From Klebsiella oxytoca (GTDB taxonomy: Bacteria; Pseudomonadota; Gammaproteobacteria; Enterobacterales; Enterobacteriaceae), in contig NZ_CP046115.1 of NCBI RefSeq assembly GCF_009707385.1, positions 2,232,001-2,296,000 on the forward strand: 64,000 bases of DNA, given 5' to 3'. Below are positions 29,509-39,273 of the stretch, piece by piece. Position 1 is the first letter of the stretch. Every line of letters begins with the position of its first letter. The translations under genes and the position numbers were made by a program. A model generated the notes under the pieces. It was given only the letters and a program-made list of their open reading frames with translations. It made no database searches and was not told where the DNA came from.

Positions 29509-29806
29509 GAATAATACGGCTCCCGAACGCTAATCGTAACTAACAGCAAACTATGCAAAAACGTCAATCAGCGCAGAATTAACAGAGATACACAAAATTT
29601 AACACATCTGTTAGCAGAATACCTGCATCGGTAGCGGTAAAAAAAGCCCCGTCGGGGGCGACGGGGCAAAACTCATTGATTATGGAATGATCTGTTCTCT
29701 GGTCAGTTAGAGAACCGGGATACTCTACGATGCAAAAGTGCAGCTAAAATGGAGAAAGCGTGAAGATTCAAGGCGAAAGACCGTTTCAATCAAATAAGGG
29801 GGAGAA
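29509..29806. other. dgcP/yoaF divergent intergenic region
   Basis: This 298-bp region holds the minus-strand hairpin-terminator unit described separately (29639-29735) and a purine-rich yoaF leader with AAGGGGGAG before the yoaF ATG. Apart from these, I see no coding frame in it. Confidence 0.5.
29639..29735 (-). ncRNA. candidate small RNA or dgcP leader with intrinsic terminator
   Basis: On the minus strand a 7-bp hairpin (GTTCTCT/AGAGAAC, 29716-29695) is followed by about 26 unpaired bases and then a 9-bp GC-rich stem (GCCCCGTCG/CGACGGGGC, 29668-29647) and eight T's. That is the shape of an Hfq-type small RNA: 5' hairpin, single-stranded linker, rho-independent end. No gene on this strand ends here. 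A weak -10-like TAGAGT lies at about 29733-29728; no good -35 is seen. It could instead be an attenuator in a long dgcP leader. Confidence 0.4.
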
Positions 29807-30046
29807 ATGAAGTGGATGACCATCATCTTGCCTATAGCTTTAGCCGGATGCGTACATACCCAGCCGACACAACAAGTCCACCCGGCAGGCATGGCAAATC
29901 CTGCTGCAGTTTATTGCGAGCAACGGGGAGGAACGCAGGTTCCCATTCAGAGTCCGCAGGGCGTGCGCACTGACTGCAGGCTGCCTGGCGGTGAAACCCT
30001 GGACGAATGGGAACTCTGGCGTCGCGATCATCCGGCGAAGTCGTAA
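29807..30046 (+). CDS. yoaF: DUF333 lipoprotein YoaF
   Basis: 79 residues. The signal MKWMTIILPIALAGC has lipobox LAGC, so lipidation at Cys15 is expected. The DUF333 segment MANPAAVYCEQRGG...GETLDEWELWRRDHPA closely matches E. coli YoaF. It is convergent with yeaO, four bases apart. Function unknown; outer- or inner-membrane lipoprotein. Confidence 0.92.
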   Translation: MKWMTIILPIALAGCVHTQPTQQVHPAGMANPAAVYCEQRGGTQVPIQSPQGVRTDCRLPGGETLDEWELWRRDHPAKS

Positions 30047-30049
30047 CGC

Positions 30050-30403
30050 TTACGGTAGCGATTTCAGCCATTCAGCCAGCACCCGAGCATGGTTTTGCCG
30101 GGTATTTTTTGCCGCATAGAGCAACGTCAACGGTTGCTGGCGAGCCAGAGCGGCCAGGCGTTCACCTTCTTCGCGATGGGCGATCAGCTCTTCGCGATAG
30201 AGCTGGCTGAAATGGGCAAAATCAATAATCTCGCTGTGGTAAGCCTTACGTAACTCTGCCGATGGCGTCAACGTTTTGCACCACTCATCGCAATTGAGCG
30301 CCTCCTTTTTAATTCCCCGGGGCCACAGGCGGTCCACCAGAACGCGGTAGCCATCGTTTTGGTCCTGCGGGTCATAAACGCGTTTGCATTGAATCATCGT
30401 CAT
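30050..30403 (-). CDS. yeaO: DUF488 protein YeaO
   Basis: 117 residues with the DUF488 hallmarks RVYDPQDQNDGYRVLVDRLWPRGI near the front and LTLLYAAKNTRQNHARVL near the end. It matches E. coli YeaO (115). It is a cytoplasmic protein of unknown activity. Its ATG at 30403 lies 32 bases inside the end of a startless frame on the same strand, hinting at a former upstream partner. Confidence 0.92.
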   Translation of the reverse strand: MTMIQCKRVYDPQDQNDGYRVLVDRLWPRGIKKEALNCDEWCKTLTPSAELRKAYHSEIIDFAHFSQLYREELIAHREEGERLAALARQQPLTLLYAAKNTRQNHARVLAEWLKSLP

Positions 30404-30749
30404 TCTCCCGTTGTTCCATCCATGCCAGCAGCTGCGGGAGCTGCTGGTCAGAAAATACCGTAATCCCGTGCCCGCGAAGCAGGGCGGCGGCCACGCCGGC
30501 GCCAGATTTGCGCTGCCCGCTAAAGGTACCAGAATTTTGTCCTTTATCGTGCATCCGTAGCCATTCTTCCGCGTTATACCAATACCATACCGTCAGGCAG
30601 ACAAAATAGCCCGCTTTCAGAAGCGGAGAAAATAGGGATTGTGTTCTCTCATTGAGTTCGCTAACCTGAGGTTCCTTGTGTTGCCTGATAATCTCTCTGA
30701 CATAAGGACCCGCTATGAACTCCCTCCTGCGTATTGCTCTGGTTGGTGA
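30372..30749 (-). pseudogene. startless coding-like frame upstream of yeaO
   Basis: The minus frame is open for 125 codons from 30749 to TGA at 30372-30374. The translation looks like real protein: a hydrophobic segment SPLLKAGYFVCLTVWYWYN, then EEWLRMHDKG and GAGVAAALLRGHGITVF, then LPQLLAWMEQREND. The only usable start is an ATG at 30554, which leaves 60 residues and cuts off the hydrophobic part. A frameshift may have separated an ATG in another frame near 30650. It overlaps yeaO by 32 bases as an operon partner would, and the divergent gene at 30715 by 35. Family not recognised. Confidence 0.4.
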
Positions 30750-31407
30750 TTACAACCCCGCTGTGACTGCCCATAAAGCGATTCCTCTGGCGATTGATGA
30801 CGCCTCCGCCGTGCTCGAACTTGCGCTGCGCTATGACTGGCTGGCCACCAGCGAGATAAAATCCGCTGATGACCTCGCCGACTACGATGCTATTTGGGTG
30901 GTTCCCGCAAGCCCCTACCAAAATGCCGAAGGCGCGTTTATCGCCATTCGCCACGCGCGCGAAAACAGTATTCCGTTCCTTGGCACCTGCGGCGGATTCC
31001 AGCACGCAATTATTGAGTACGCGCGCAACGTTATGGGCTGGCAGGATGCTGCCCACGCGGAAACCGATACAGAAGGCCGGATGGTGATAGCGCCGTTAAG
31101 CTGCTCGCTGGTTGAAACGTCGGACAATATTGAACTGCGCGCCAATACGCTTATCTCTCGCGCTTATGGCCGCGCCAGCATTGAAGAGGGTTACCACTGC
31201 AACTACGGGATTGCCGAAGATTTTGCCAGCGAGCTGGAGCAGGGCGATCTGCGGGTGACGGGCTGGGATGATGAAGGTGAAGTTAGGGCGGTAGAGCTGG
31301 TGACGCATCCGTTCTTTGTCGCCACGCTATTCCAGCACGAGCGGAATGCGCTGGAAGGGCGGCCCGCGCCGCTGGTTCAGGCGTTTTTACGCGCCGCGAG
31401 CCGCTGA
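30715..31407 (+). CDS. CTP-synthase C-terminal-like glutamine amidotransferase, cysteine form
   Basis: 230 residues. It resembles the class I amidotransferase domain of CTP synthase. The opening is LRIALVGDYNPAVTAHKAIP, the nucleophile elbow is LGTCGGFQHAI with Cys92 (TGC codon), and late motifs are GYHCNYGI and THPFFVATLFQHE. No synthetase domain is attached. I recall a family annotated as 'CTP synthase C-terminal region-related (seleno)protein', in which the nucleophile is Cys or selenocysteine; this copy uses Cys. Substrate unknown. It is absent from the E. coli yeaO-nimT interval. Confidence 0.75.
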   Translation: MNSLLRIALVGDYNPAVTAHKAIPLAIDDASAVLELALRYDWLATSEIKSADDLADYDAIWVVPASPYQNAEGAFIAIRHARENSIPFLGTCGGFQHAIIEYARNVMGWQDAAHAETDTEGRMVIAPLSCSLVETSDNIELRANTLISRAYGRASIEEGYHCNYGIAEDFASELEQGDLRVTGWDDEGEVRAVELVTHPFFVATLFQHERNALEGRPAPLVQAFLRAASR

Positions 31408-31446
31408 TTAAACGCCCGGCGACAGAGTTCACCGGGGTCAGTATTG

Positions 31447-32631
31447 CTAGCCGCCGATCTCCCGATCGCGACCGGCCAGCGCGCCAAATAGAGCCATCGC
31501 AACAGAAATCAGCGCCACGGCGATTAGCGGAATATGCCAGTCACCGTTGGCGTCATGAATTTTGCCCATAACCGGCGGCCCGCAGGCGGCGAGGAGATAA
31601 CCCACCGCCTGCGCCATTCCCGACAGCGCGGCGGCCTGGTGGGCTGAGCTGGCGCGCAAACCGATAAAGGTTAGTCCCAGAATCATGGTGGCGCCGGAGC
31701 CGAAGCCAAAGATAAACGTCCACAGCACCGCCTGACCGGGCAAAAACCATAATCCAGACGCGCTGATTGCGCACATCAGCGCGACCAGAACCGCAAGGCC
31801 GCGGTGATCTTTCAGCCGATGAAGTATCAACGGGATTGCCACCCCTGGCGCAGCGGTTGCCAGCTGGAGCAGCCCATGCAGGGAGCCGGCCTGAGCTTCG
31901 CTGTAGCCCATGCTTTGCAGAATTGCGGGCAGCCAGCCGATGATAACGTAGTAGACCAGCGAGTTAATGCCGAGAAATAGCGTGACCTGCCAGGCAAGCG
32001 CCGAACGCCAGATCCCCCGGTTGTGAATTGCGCCGGAACCCGTCAGTGGGGTCGGAACCTGATTGCGCGACTGTGGCAGCCAGACCATCAGCGCCAGCAG
32101 CGGAAAAACCATCAGTAACAATAGCGCGCCGCGCCAGCCCAGTCCGATGAGCGCCAGCGGAACAACCATTGCAGACCCCAGCGCCGCCGCTCCGCCCATG
32201 GTAAGGGAATAAGCGCCGGTCATTCTGGCGACATGCTGCGAAAAATCGCGTTTGATTAATCCCGGCAGCAGAACGTTTCCCAGGGCGATGCCGCAGCCAA
32301 TAATCGCGGTGCCGATAAACAGTAGCGCGACAAAGGGCAGGGAACGCAGGCCAATACCGAGGCAAATCAGGATCATCGCCAGCAGCAGGCTCCGTTCGAT
32401 GCCGAAGCGTCTGGCGATGCCTGCCGCCAGCGGCGAGACCAGGCCAAAAGCTAATAGCGGCAGGGTCGTTAACAGACCGGTTTGCGCGGTAGTCAGACCA
32501 TATTCGCCGCGAATGGCGTCGAGCAGCGGTGCGGCGCCGGTAAAAGTGACGCGTAAGGTGGTAGCGATAAGCAGAATACCGACGATCAATAAAAAATTGC
32601 GGCGCCCGGCGGAAGGTGAAACAGAAGTCAT
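31447..32631 (-). CDS. nimT: 2-nitroimidazole exporter NimT (YeaN)
   Basis: 394 residues, twelve-helix MFS transporter of the cyanate-permease-like group, from the ATG at 32631 (MTSVSPSAGRR). Segments IATTLRVTFTGAAPLLDAIR, GNVLLPGLIKRDF and GFGSGATMILGLTFIGLR match E. coli YeaN. In E. coli NimT gives resistance to 2-nitroimidazole and is repressed by NimR. Here it is divergent from nimR with about 100 bp between, so the same control is expected. Confidence 0.93.
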   Translation of the reverse strand: MTSVSPSAGRRNFLLIVGILLIATTLRVTFTGAAPLLDAIRGEYGLTTAQTGLLTTLPLLAFGLVSPLAAGIARRFGIERSLLLAMILICLGIGLRSLPFVALLFIGTAIIGCGIALGNVLLPGLIKRDFSQHVARMTGAYSLTMGGAAALGSAMVVPLALIGLGWRGALLLLMVFPLLALMVWLPQSRNQVPTPLTGSGAIHNRGIWRSALAWQVTLFLGINSLVYYVIIGWLPAILQSMGYSEAQAGSLHGLLQLATAAPGVAIPLILHRLKDHRGLAVLVALMCAISASGLWFLPGQAVLWTFIFGFGSGATMILGLTFIGLRASSAHQAAALSGMAQAVGYLLAACGPPVMGKIHDANGDWHIPLIAVALISVAMALFGALAGRDREIGG

Positions 32632-32693
32632 GGCTATCTCAAACAAGAATACGAGGCGTTTACAATAGCCTGTTTGTCGCTTGTTTAAATCAA

Positions 32694-32720
32694 GCTAAAA
32701 TGACAGATTATCGCTAAAAT
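32694..32720. promoter_or_regulatory. GCTAAAAT direct repeat, putative NimR site
   Basis: GCTAAAAT occurs at 32694-32701 and 32713-32720, 19 bp apart, each followed by a GACA element. It lies between nimT and nimR. AraC-family proteins bind direct repeats about two turns apart, so this may be the NimR operator. Inferred. Confidence 0.45.
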
Positions 32721-32731
32721 CGGACAATATT

Positions 32732-33523
32732 ATGATCGGACTTGGCCTGGACGGCTACGACCCGGACAGCGGACATGAAGCGGCGGTGGCGTTTCGTATT
32801 CAGGTTGTCGCGGACGAGCAGTACATTCCGCGTCATCAGCATCGCAAAGGACAGCTGATTCTCGCGCTGCACGGGGCGCTGACCTGTGAAGTGGAAAACG
32901 CCATGTGGATGGTGCCGCCGCAGTACGCGGTGTGGGTGCCGGGACAGGTGCCGCACAGCAACAGAGCGACGCCTGAGGCGCAAATCTGTTTTTTATTTAT
33001 TGAGCCTGGCTCGGCGCCGATGCCGAATTTCTGCTGTACGTTAAAAATCTCGCCGCTGGTGCGCGAGCTTATTCTCACGATGGCCCAGCGCGGCAGAGCA
33101 GCGCTCAATAAGCCGGAAATGAACCGGCTGGCGCAGGTGCTGTTCGATGAACTACCGCAGCAGCCGCAGGAGCACCTGCAGCTACCGGTCTCGGGGCATC
33201 CCAAAATTCGTCAAATGGCAGAAATGATGGCCGTCGATCCGGCGCGCTGGCAAACGCTGGCGCAATGGGCGGCGGAATTCGCCATGAGCGAGCGTAATCT
33301 GGCGCGGCTGGTGGTACGTGAGACAGGGTTGAGTTTTCGCCGCTGGCGGCATCAGCTGCAGCTGATCCTCTCCCTGCAGATGCTGATCCGCGGGCAGACG
33401 GTCCAGCAGACGGCGCAGACCCTGGGCTATGACTCTACCACCGCCTTTATTACGATGTTCAAAAAAGGCTTAGGGCAAACGCCGGGGCGCTATCTTGCCA
33501 GCCTGGCTACGACTTCCCGATAA
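32732..33523 (+). CDS. nimR: AraC-family regulator NimR (YeaM)
   Basis: 263 residues. It has a cupin-like N-terminal domain ([30 protein letters not shown]) and two helix-turn-helix motifs at the C terminus ([45 protein letters not shown]). It represses nimT in E. coli. There is no clear ribosome site before ATG 32732, so the true start may differ by a few codons. Its 3' end overlaps the convergent yeaL stop by 17 bases. Confidence 0.92.
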   Translation: MIGLGLDGYDPDSGHEAAVAFRIQVVADEQYIPRHQHRKGQLILALHGALTCEVENAMWMVPPQYAVWVPGQVPHSNRATPEAQICFLFIEPGSAPMPNFCCTLKISPLVRELILTMAQRGRAALNKPEMNRLAQVLFDELPQQPQEHLQLPVSGHPKIRQMAEMMAVDPARWQTLAQWAAEFAMSERNLARLVVRETGLSFRRWRHQLQLILSLQMLIRGQTVQQTAQTLGYDSTTAFITMFKKGLGQTPGRYLASLATTSR

Positions 33524-33953
33524 ATAGCGAGATGATCCCGGCAGCGATTAGCGGGCCGACCGGAACGCCGCGGAAGAGGGCGACGCCAATGACGGTGCCG
33601 ACCAGCAGTCCGGCAACCAGCTGCGGCTGAGAGCCCATCAACGTGACGCCGCGTCCGCCAAGCCAGGAAACAAAAATGCCAACGGCAATCGCCACCAGCG
33701 ATTTCCAGTTCACAAAGGAGTGCAGCAGCGTTGAAGCCGGCAACGTGCCGCTGGCGATAGGGGCCATTACGCCGATGGTGAGAATAATAATACCGATGGT
33801 CAGCCCTTGTTTTTCAATCCACGGAAAGAAAGCGTTGAGCGGAGTGACGCGGACGATAATTAAAACCAGGATTGAAATCGCAACGGTGGTGTTATGGCTA
33901 ATAAAGCCGAGCGCCGCCAGGCCCAGCAGTATTAACAGGGTTGTGTCGAGCAT
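33507..33953 (-). CDS. yeaL: DUF441 inner-membrane protein YeaL
   Basis: 148 residues from the ATG at 33953 ([17 protein letters not shown]), matching E. coli YeaL in length. There are four hydrophobic helices with conserved segments [14 protein letters not shown], [14 protein letters not shown] and [12 protein letters not shown]. It is an inner-membrane protein of unknown function. It overlaps the end of nimR by 17 bases. Confidence 0.93.
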   Translation of the reverse strand: MLDTTLLILLGLAALGFISHNTTVAISILVLIIVRVTPLNAFFPWIEKQGLTIGIIILTIGVMAPIASGTLPASTLLHSFVNWKSLVAIAVGIFVSWLGGRGVTLMGSQPQLVAGLLVGTVIGVALFRGVPVGPLIAAGIISLFIGKS

Positions 33954-33986
33954 GAGCAGAGGTCCTTGCCAGAATACAAAAAAGAG

Positions 33987-34029
33987 AAACCTGTTTACTC
34001 TACGCATAATTGCGTGAGTAAACAGGTTT
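33987..34029. terminator. long perfect hairpin between yeaK and yeaL
   Basis: A 14-bp perfect stem (AAACCTGTTTACTC with 34016-34029) encloses a second small stem ACGCA/TGCGT. T-rich sequence follows on both sides. On the minus strand it follows yeaK and precedes yeaL, so it probably ends the yeaK transcript. Confidence 0.8.
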
Positions 34030-34137
34030 TTTTATCGCAGACTTGCTATTTAAGGCATCTGCCCGATGGAGATTAACCATCCGCGAATTAAGCATGTCAG
34101 GAGAGCGGGCTGAGATTGCTGAAAAGCGTTGCTGCGA

Positions 34138-34638
34138 TCAGGCGTCGCGATGAAATGCGATCAGTTCCGGACGAGCAATGCGTAAATAGTCAGCGGTATC
34201 AAGGATGATAGATTTATCAAGCTGCCCGGCGTTGAAGGCTATCTCCGGGAAACGCTCAAATAGCAGAGGATCGGCGACCAGCCGCAATGCCGGATGGAAA
34301 CTGAAGGGCGGAATAGCGCCAAATTCGCAAGCGGTGAGGGTGTCTACCTCGGCCGGGCTGGCCAGGGAGGCTTTACTACCGCCAATGTGTTCGGCCAGAC
34401 GAGCTAAATCAGCCTGCAGATCGGCGGCAAGGATCGCGAGGACGTGCTGGTTCACTCCGTGCCCCTTAACTTTACATACCAGCGCCTTCGCCCCCTGTCC
34501 CAGCGCCGTACCGCGAATCTTTGATACCGCTTCGCATTTGCCGACGGCCTCATGCTCCACAAGCCGATAGCGGGCCTGAGAACGATTAAGTAATTCAAGT
34601 AACATCTGGTGGGGGTTGTGTATTACAGACGCGTTCAT
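34138..34638 (-). CDS. yeaK: YeaK, aminoacyl-tRNA deacylase of the YbaK/ProX fold
   Basis: 166 residues, one INS/YbaK-type editing domain. Visible are VEHEAVGKCEAVSKIRGT (substrate-pocket helix), KALVCKVKG and the GAIPPFSFHP loop. In E. coli YeaK hydrolyses mischarged seryl- and related tRNAs. It sits 33 bp downstream of dgcJ on the same strand and may be cotranscribed with it. Confidence 0.9.
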   Translation of the reverse strand: MNASVIHNPHQMLLELLNRSQARYRLVEHEAVGKCEAVSKIRGTALGQGAKALVCKVKGHGVNQHVLAILAADLQADLARLAEHIGGSKASLASPAEVDTLTACEFGAIPPFSFHPALRLVADPLLFERFPEIAFNAGQLDKSIILDTADYLRIARPELIAFHRDA

Positions 34639-34671
34639 GAGGACACTTTCCTTATGGGTAAAGCCATTAGC

Positions 34672-36168
34672 TTAATCCTGTCGGGCCGGTAAGGCGTGCT
34701 TTTTTTGCTTCTTATCGGCGTACAATCGGGCATCGGCAATTTTCATGACATCAACCAGGCTATCTCCCGGCGCCATGATGCAGGCACCCCATGAGAAATT
34801 AACGCGTTTATCAAAATCAATCGTTGCCAGATGCTGGCGAATGCGTTGTGGAATGCCTTGCGCTTCTTGCTCAGCATAATCGATCAAAATCAGGAAAAAC
34901 TCATCGCCACCCAGTCTGATACCATAATCGCTTTTGCGAATAGAGGACGATATCGCCTGAGCAAGCATCACGATGGCGCGATCGCCTTCGTTGTGCCCCA
35001 GGGTATCGTTGATATACTTCAAACGGTCACAGTCCAGTGCCATAAACACAATATTCACTCCCTGTTCAGCCAGCTTTTGCAAACGGGATTCCAGAAGCGG
35101 AGAGAGGATTTTGCGGTTGAAAAGGCCGGTCAACGAATCGCTGGTATTTTGTTTAATGACATCGATATAGAGTCTGAAATGCATTCTTACCAGGTGTAAA
35201 AGTACGCTGGTGGAAATCAGGTAAAACAGAAATAGCTTCCACGAACTGAGCAGAAAATAGGCCATGTCCAGACAAAGCGCGACATGCAGGTTCTCTGCGA
35301 CTTTCTGGCTGTGATTTGCGTAGCTGAAAAGATGGGTACGGCTGCGGTGGACGCTGATTTCAGATCTTGTGTTTGAATCCGTTAACGTAATATCGAGATA
35401 GCGCCAGACCAGAGGCCGGTCGGCAGTATAGAGAATTTCCTCGATATCCTGGCGAGTGATATCAACCATCACGACCCCTTTTAACCGCTCCCGATGATAG
35501 ACCGGGCTTAAAAACGATAAAATATTCTGCCCGGTTAACGCGTCAGCATAGATGCTGGAAATCAGCGTACGACCGCGAATTAAACTATCGAGACTGGTCT
35601 GCGTGATACCTAGTTTGCTATCGTGAAGGAAGTTCCAGTTGTTAATTGGGCTACTATTTATCTCAACTGGAGAATAGAAATAGGCATATTTATTTTTCAG
35701 ATCAATATAGTAGCGGAAGAGGTTTTTAGATTTGAACGATCCTGAACTTTGCAAAGCGTTGAGATCATTTTGAGCGATAGCCGCATCGAATGCCTGTAAT
35801 GCCGGGAGGTCGCTAATCCACGGTTGGCACGAAGGCTGCGTGCTACTCAGTGTACCGTGAAGCAAAGGGAAAGCATGTCCGGTAAGATTTAACCCGCTAA
35901 TATCGCCTTTTGTCTGTAGGCTGGTACAGGCTTGTTCTACTATTTCTGCCGTCGGTTGCGTATCCAGCTTGCGAGAAAACTGAGCAATAGCAAGCTGATT
36001 TTGATATTTATCGTACAGAAAGATAGATTCGCCTTTTTCGACGATGTATCGCAGATATTCCGACATATCCCGATGACTGGCGACTAATTCATACACCAGA
36101 AATGAGGATGTCAGGACAACCACCCCCGCAGAAATAAAATGACGGAGTAATTTATTCTGTAATTTCAT
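34672..36168 (-). CDS. dgcJ: membrane diguanylate cyclase DgcJ (YeaJ)
   Basis: 498 residues. A membrane helix near 12-30 and another near 305-330 bracket a large periplasmic sensor domain. A GGDEF domain follows (about 340-490), with active site IRLGGDEF and intact I-site RKSD five residues upstream. It makes c-di-GMP; in E. coli it affects motility. It lies between yeaK and, on the other strand, a GT9 gene that takes the place of cdgI. Confidence 0.93.
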   Translation of the reverse strand: MKLQNKLLRHFISAGVVVLTSSFLVYELVASHRDMSEYLRYIVEKGESIFLYDKYQNQLAIAQFSRKLDTQPTAEIVEQACTSLQTKGDISGLNLTGHAFPLLHGTLSSTQPSCQPWISDLPALQAFDAAIAQNDLNALQSSGSFKSKNLFRYYIDLKNKYAYFYSPVEINSSPINNWNFLHDSKLGITQTSLDSLIRGRTLISSIYADALTGQNILSFLSPVYHRERLKGVVMVDITRQDIEEILYTADRPLVWRYLDITLTDSNTRSEISVHRSRTHLFSYANHSQKVAENLHVALCLDMAYFLLSSWKLFLFYLISTSVLLHLVRMHFRLYIDVIKQNTSDSLTGLFNRKILSPLLESRLQKLAEQGVNIVFMALDCDRLKYINDTLGHNEGDRAIVMLAQAISSSIRKSDYGIRLGGDEFFLILIDYAEQEAQGIPQRIRQHLATIDFDKRVNFSWGACIMAPGDSLVDVMKIADARLYADKKQKKHALPARQD

Positions 36169-36521
36169 GATGATAATTTCGCCAGGACAATTCTGATGAT
36201 TCTAGCATGTGCGGGTCAGGGGCGCTATGTCTGGTGAAGAAGTAGGCTTTCTCAAACAGGGGAAAAGTTAATGTCCGGCAGCGGTAAAGTAAATAGGTTA
36301 TTAAATATAAGAGTGCTAATTGATACTGCTGGTGAGTTAAATATCACACTAATTTCATAATTTGCTCATTTTATCTCCCATGCAATATGCTGCAATCACC
36401 CACTAATTGCTTTCATGATGAAGCTAAAAATGAAATAATTTTATTATTAGACGAACTTTTCTTATTCCTGTCAGTCCTTAGCAAGGCTAGCAAAAGTACT
36501 GTTGATAGTAGCAACGAGGTT
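36169..36521. other. AT-rich divergent region, dgcJ/GT9 gene
   Basis: This 353-bp stretch is rich in A and T, especially 36280-36480, and contrasts with the GC-richer flanks. A frame continuous with the GT9 gene runs through its last 135 bases but has no ribosome site. I see no sharp operator. The base composition suggests the glycosyltransferase gene arrived by transfer. Confidence 0.45.
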
Positions 36522-37682
36522 ATGATGATGGAGAACGCTGCGGTGCAGGTATCCCCAAGGAAGTTTAAAAAAATAAGGGAACTTAACAGGCGCCGTAATT
36601 ATCTTTTTAAAAGATTACGCAACGTCATGCGGGTCTGTATTGCTAAAGCGCTTTGGGATAAGCGCAAACGACACGATGTTGATTTATCTTGCGCGAAAAC
36701 GGTACTACTTCTGCGTAATGAAGGGGCGATCGGCGATGTAGTTGTAGACTCTGCGCTGGTTAAATGCCTTCATGAGGCCGGAATGAGCGTAGATTTTCTG
36801 CTGACTAAATCGAATAGTCAGGTGATGAAACATAACCCGCGAATTCGCCGTATCTATGAAGCCGAGAATGTTGACTCGGCGGTTTATCTGCGCAAATTTA
36901 CCCATAATGTTTCTCGGACAATGGTTAATGAGCTGGCGAATAATAAGTATGATCTTGTTATTGACCCTTCGCTTTTCGATATTCCGGTGCACAGGATGTT
37001 GCTGCTGAGGCAAATCAAAGCAAAAGCGGTATTGGGTTTTAATAAATGGTCATCGATTAATCACTATACCCGAAGCTTTGATTTTGACTGTGAAAACTGG
37101 CACGTCACCAGAACCTTTACGCTTATCGCTGATTACCTGAAGCTGGATAAAAAGCACCTGGAGTCCTATGACCTGCATATTCCTGCGGATATTTCTCAGC
37201 AAGTTGCTGACTATCTGTTGAGTGTGACTGGCGACAAGGTGGTGATTAATATTTTTGCCGGGCACCAGGATCGCAGTCTTTCTCAGACACAGCTGGCGAC
37301 GCTTATTGCCAGATTGCGTGCAGATTATCCAGAAACCAATATTATTCTGCTCGATCATCGTAACGAAATCAGCATTCCTTTACCCGAAAAGGTGAGGATA
37401 AATCCGTTTAAAACCCTGCATCATTGCATGGCCCTGATAGCCCAGTCTGATTTAGTGATTTCACCGGATACCTCGGTGGTTCATATGGCGGCGGCGTGGA
37501 AAAAACCGCTTATCGCGGTCTATAAAGATGTTCCCATGAATAATCGACTCTGGGCACCTGGATACGACAAGGCGCGGCAGATCGTTGTTAAATGCGGTAA
37601 AGTTCATCAGCTGGAAAACTTGCCCGACCTCATTATGGCAGAGACAGAGCGCGTCATTTCACGACAAATCCCGGCGGAATAA
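36522..37682 (+). CDS. glycosyltransferase family 9 (heptosyltransferase-like)
   Basis: About 386 residues from one of three ATGs in a row (36522, 36525, 36528); CGAGG at 36515-36519 precedes them. A very basic N terminus (KKIRELNRRRNYLFKRL) should bind membrane. The GT9 fold follows with VLLLRNEGAIGDVVVDSAL, DLVIDPSLFD, a VINIFAGHQDRSLS segment and the ADP-sugar motif SPDTSVVHMAAAWKKP. It resembles WaaQ-type LPS heptosyltransferases, but the acceptor is unknown. Base composition is AT-richer than its neighbours and it is absent from E. coli here. Confidence 0.82.
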   Translation: MMMENAAVQVSPRKFKKIRELNRRRNYLFKRLRNVMRVCIAKALWDKRKRHDVDLSCAKTVLLLRNEGAIGDVVVDSALVKCLHEAGMSVDFLLTKSNSQVMKHNPRIRRIYEAENVDSAVYLRKFTHNVSRTMVNELANNKYDLVIDPSLFDIPVHRMLLLRQIKAKAVLGFNKWSSINHYTRSFDFDCENWHVTRTFTLIADYLKLDKKHLESYDLHIPADISQQVADYLLSVTGDKVVINIFAGHQDRSLSQTQLATLIARLRADYPETNIILLDHRNEISIPLPEKVRINPFKTLHHCMALIAQSDLVISPDTSVVHMAAAWKKPLIAVYKDVPMNNRLWAPGYDKARQIVVKCGKVHQLENLPDLIMAETERVISRQIPAE

Positions 37683-37691
37683 AGTGAGGAT

Positions 37692-37722
37692 AAAACAGCC
37701 AGCAAAGTACGCTGGCTGTTTT
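37692..37722. terminator. bidirectional terminator, GT9 gene/yeaH
   Basis: A 12-bp perfect stem (AAAACAGCCAGC with GCTGGCTGTTTT) and 7-base loop lies between two convergent genes, with T's or A's on both sides. Confidence 0.9.
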
Positions 37723-37729
37723 AAGAAGA

Positions 37730-39165
<1,436 letters not shown>

Positions 39166-39240
39166 ATGCCCTTAATTATTCGGGCTTCAGTACTATCTTT
39201 TCCTGCAACCCGAGTTAACGGAGTCCGCGCAGTTATTATT

Positions 39241-39267
39241 AGCCCGGCAGTTATCGCCTGCCGGGCT
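39241..39267 (-). terminator. yeaG downstream hairpin
   Basis: AGCCCGGCAG and CTGCCGGGCT form a perfect 10-bp stem with a 7-base loop, seven bases beyond the yeaG stop. AT-rich sequence without a pure T run follows. It may attenuate yeaH relative to yeaG. Confidence 0.6.
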
Positions 39268-39273
39268 GGTCTA

